From the NCBI GenBank assembly GCA_023375675.1, contig JALQBC010000051.1, positions 124,001-188,000 on the forward strand: a stretch of 64,000 bases of DNA, given 5' to 3'. Within the stretch, counting starts at the first letter, position 1. Each line of letters starts with the position of its first letter. A program made the position numbers and the translations under genes. The notes beneath the pieces were generated by a model that was not told the DNA's origin, ran no database searches, and saw nothing but the letters and a program-made list of their open reading frames with translations. Below are positions 60,783-64,000 of this stretch, piece after piece. Origin of the DNA: Cytospora piceicola (lineage: Eukaryota; Ascomycota; Sordariomycetes; Diaporthales; Cytosporaceae).

Positions 60783-61351
60783 ATGTGCCGCTTGAACAGG
60801 TTCCTGGCCCTCATCCTGATCGCCCTGCCATTCGCCTACAGAGGCTTTACAAGGTTCTGGGGCGCGCACCTCGTCGACATATGCGCACAAGGCATTCTCG
60901 AGAACGAGGCTGCTGAGCTCCGATGGTCTGCGAGTAAGCACCCCCAAGAACACCACCGAGATCGTAACCTTGAGCCAGAGTGCTAACTGCTTGATAATGA
61001 CCAGGTACACTCCAGCCGGCTTTGTCAAGCTGCAAATCCAACGCCATCGCCAGTATGCTCGAGAACATGGACTTCTTCGCCATTCGACTCTACCGACTGG
61101 TCCCAACAGTCTGCCGGGAAATTCGGGAGTGCCTTCATCACGAAGTGGAGGAGATGATGGGCCTGAGTCGTGCGGACAGAGTATTCCTCTTCCTGTTCAG
61201 GTTCGCCTTGCCCGTGTTCGCCTTCGTCAGCCTCTGTCTGTCGGCGATTATCTCGTGGACGGTTCTCCATCTCGCCGACTCCTTTGCCGGGGTTGTTGGT
61301 TGGCGTCAACGTCGTCTCAGGGCCGCTGAACTCTCCGAAGGACAGAGGTAG
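60783..61351 (+). CDS. hypothetical small membrane protein
   Basis: Two exons, 60783-60933 and 61005-61351 (71-nt intron with GTAAGC donor, TGCTAACTG branch and CCAG acceptor), encode 165 aa. The N-terminus has a hydrophobic stretch (FLALILIALPFAYRGF) that may be a signal anchor. The middle has regularly spaced Cys (SSCKSN, TVCREIRECLHHEVEEMM). The C-terminal third is a long membrane segment (FLFLFRFALPVFAFVSLCLS and SAIISWTVLHLADSF), followed by a basic tail (GWRQRRLRAAELSEGQR). Family not recognised; good splice signals make the gene likely. Confidence 0.6.
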
Positions 61352-61705
61352 ATGGCAGTGGAAAGATTATGGACTCCTTTTGTCACGCGTTGTATTTATG
61401 ATTGAGCCTGTAGGCACTTGGGCATCACCCACGGCGTCCTCAGTGACCTAGCCGGTTGACTGGACAATCAGGAATCCGTCTCCCTGAACGCCGCTCAATA
61501 GGAGCCTCTCAAGAACATCAGCGCCATCTCGGCGACGCCCCAAGCGCAATGTCAAGAGCGCCGGCGCGCCCGGGCCGACACTGCTGCGGATGTTCAGAGC
61601 ACCTCTGATATCGCTGGTCAGGTCCCCTTTTGAAGTCCTCTCTTAAATGTATCCCTTGATAATACGTACCAAATCTTGTGTCGAGTCCCTCCGTGATACT
61701 TTCAC
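61352..61705. other. intergenic between convergent genes
   Basis: 3' flanks of the membrane-protein gene and the regulator; nothing else seen. Confidence 0.45.
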
Positions 61706-63969
61706 TCAATCAGGCCACTGCGCGGTCCACGTTTGAGGGAAGCCCATATCCAGATTCGCCTCCAACGCAGCATCCACAGCATTGAGGTCGAAGCCCGGAT
61801 CAAAGTGCCCAAACAGATCTATGTCCAGGATATCTCCAAAGGATGACGGCGGCAGAGTACCCAACTCGTCTACCTGCTGTTGACCTGCAGCGACCCCGTC
61901 GGGAACCGGCGGCGGTGCAAAGAGTTGTTGGGCATCGGTCTGCTGCGCGGCTGAGGGAGGGCGCATATGAAGAGGAGCTTCGCTTGGGTGCGATGGACTG
62001 GGACTAGGGGTGATGCTAGTAGTACCCTGCTGTTGCTTGTCCCCTTTTCTCCCGTGACCAGTCTTCTTGCGTTCCAAGACAGCCTTAGCAGGCACTGGTA
62101 TGCGACCGGCTGATCTGGTTTCAGAAGGACTCGGCGCAAGATCACTTGCAGCCGTACCTGCTCCAGAAGAGCTGGCGAGTTCCTTTGCCGTCTTGTCCAT
62201 CTCCCTCAATATGGCCTCTCCCAGCCCCGCATTCACCCTGGCGCACGTATATACCTCTCCTAATGTCTTGAGCAGCGCCACCACCTCCATGAACCTTGAC
62301 TTGCCCCTCATCCGATACATCTGTATCTTGGAATACCGCATCTTGCGGTAAGATACCGATAGCGACAGCGCAACAGCATATGGGACGAAGGGTAGGTTGC
62401 CAATAATATTAGCCGACGAGGATGTTGACAGGGAGGACGAAACCAGGTCGACTATCCGGTCGGCTGACAAGGAACGACGAGCGTTGAGGTTGGGGTGGGG
62501 TAGATGGGCTTGTGCCGGCGCAGACGGGGCAAAGACGCTGGAGGGTTGTCTGCATGAGAGCACGGAGACGGCGTGGTAGAATATCTCTAGGGTGGCTGCA
62601 TCCAGGTTAGTTCGATCCCAAGGGAACCATTTTGGATTTTGAGACTGAGAAACTTACCATGAAGATATGGGGGCAACCTCTCAGCCCCAGAATCCATAAT
62701 CATGCTCTCGAAGACCGGCAGCTCGACGGTATCATCCCCTTTACTACACGGACGGTATAACCAGATGACACGGTCTAACATCATTGCCACCTTCATGAAC
62801 AGCCTAAATGCAGGCTGCTCCTGGGCTGCGATGCACTTGTCTATGTCACGATCTGTATCGCGCTCATGGAGCAAGCAAGGCCGGCCGTTGAAGGCAGCAT
62901 TGATCCGATCTAGAGCCCAGAGCGCACAGAACAGGCCTTCGGCATCCTTGCTCCGTATATCCTTCTCCGGGTCACTGTATCCTAGTAGGTGGATACCCAA
63001 GCTCTGCGCATAATGCACCGCCTGGCTGAAGATGAGCGAGGGCAGGTCCCGCTCAGAAGCACGCACAGGTTGGTAGAAGAAGAACATGATGAGAAGGACT
63101 CGGATGTGGTCGACCCTGTCGATCAGAGAGTTGGCATCTAAGGACGCGAAGATGGCCTTCGACAACACCTGATGGAAATGCTGAAAGGATAGTATTGGAC
63201 CGTTAGGCGAGAGACGCAGGTACTTTGATGCAGAAGGCTCGACGGCTGCTGCCAGAGCAATAGCCTGCCAGCCAGTGTCAGAACTATATATGTCACGTTT
63301 GGTTTCGATACTACATACCTGTCTAAAAATGGTGTGTTTTATGGTTTTAGGCCCCCAACTCTCATGACTACCGGCTTCGGTGAGCACCGGCAACATCGGA
63401 TGGATACGTTCCAAGTATATCCTGTGCAGTTGCTGATAGTCATTCTCAGGCGGACACACACTTTGCTCCTGCGTACTAGACTTAGCCGCTGTAGCAGCAG
63501 CACGTGCACTATCTGGACTCGATAAGTGCCCAGAGAGTGTATGCAGCGAGACAGGACCGTCGTATGTGGCTGCTGCGCTATCTTCGAGCGTCCGTCTTGA
63601 CTCGGGGACTCTGCTGCGATCATCCTCAGACAGCCGAGAAGAACGCGGCAGCCATGTGCCAATGTCGGATGGGGCTCGGTAGAGGTATGAAGTCCTGGCA
63701 GTTTTGCTCGTAGCCTCGATGAAAATGCTCTCAGGGCTCAGGTCTCCTACGAACCGCGATACCGACACATCTTGGTCTGTCGAAGAGGGCTCAAAATGGC
63801 CGTTCTGCTCCAGTGACTCAGGAGGTGGAGGTTGCCTTCTTGGTGCTGGTTCCCTCGAGACACGATGTTCTTGTTCCGATGCATCAGATGATCGGTTGTG
63901 TATTGGACTGAGGGTGTTGTCCACAAAGAAAGGAAGCCCTGTGGCGTCGGAGCCATGAGAGCAACGTTT
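61706..63969 (-). CDS. fungal-specific transcription factor, 5' end outside window
   Basis: Exons 63969-63319, 63264-62658 and 62595-61706 join in phase. The first begins after an acceptor (GCACTAG) with KRCSHGSD and has no start, so the gene continues beyond the right edge, where the Zn2Cys6 cluster is expected. Present here is the Fungal_trans regulatory domain: YLERIHPMLPVLTEAG, QAIALAAAVEPSASKYLRL, RVDHIRVLLIMFFFYQPV, AQSLGIHLLGY, ALWALDRINAAFNGRPCLLH and MLDRVIWLYRPC. The C-terminal part contains SYRKMRYSKIQMYRMRGK and an acidic/aromatic end (FGDILDIDLFGHFDPGF), a likely activation region. The 54-nt intron at 63318-63265 has no in-frame stop and is a multiple of three. Targets unknown. 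Confidence 0.85.
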
Positions 63970-64000
63970 CTAGTGCTATAGATCAGTATTTATCACCTTT

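Overview
The window is nuclear DNA of a filamentous ascomycete (Pezizomycotina, most likely a Sordariomycete). The signs are short 45-95 nt introns with GTAAGT/GTATGT-type donors, GC-rich C/G-ending codons in conserved genes, fungus-only families (HsbA-like surface protein, Zn2Cys6 regulators, ChiB-type chitinase) and an AT-rich, repeat-filled island. All exon models were built by eye from reading frame, splice motifs and family resemblance. No search was run.

Layout. 0-9 kb is accessory: a divergent casein-kinase-1-like gene (857-2017, -), a fungal gene with a restriction-endonuclease-like core (2955-4499, +), a small secreted HsbA-type gene (6004-6586, -), and two decayed genes (4846-5198; a kinase-like pseudogene at 7796-8560). 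9-19 kb carries an MFS anion transporter, a fused succinyl-CoA:3-ketoacid CoA transferase, an unassigned gene with a CMD/AhpD-like helix, and a large Zn2Cys6 regulator. 21-29 kb has a small Cys-rich gene, an Asn/Gln/His-rich protein, an AMSH/Sst2-type JAMM deubiquitinase and an unknown gene. 29-37 kb is nearly gene-free. It holds an AT-rich island with two related terminal-inverted-repeat elements, a truncated gene abutting one of them, simple repeats and one membrane protein.

37-50 kb is the conserved core: an unknown 243-aa protein, prefoldin subunit 6, Vps4, Nop56, a ChiB-type GH18 chitinase, the ubiquitin-S27a fusion and ribosomal protein S26. UBI3 and RPS26 diverge from one shared intergenic region. 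50-64 kb returns to accessory genes: a frameshifted F-box gene, an ankyrin protein, a tiny Cys-rich gene, an MmgE/PrpD-family enzyme, a DUF1993 protein, two small proteins (one clearly membrane-bound) and a second fungal transcription factor running off the right edge.

Pathway links are modest. Vps4 and the AMSH-like protease both act in the ESCRT/multivesicular-body pathway. Nop56, S26 and ubiquitin-S27a belong to ribosome production. SCOT and the PrpD-family enzyme are acyl-CoA/organic-acid enzymes. The most interesting points are an open frame continuing past the Nop56 stop, two possible N-termini for the chitinase (cytosolic or secretory), the paired inverted-repeat elements next to a truncated gene, and three introns that are multiples of three and free of stops.
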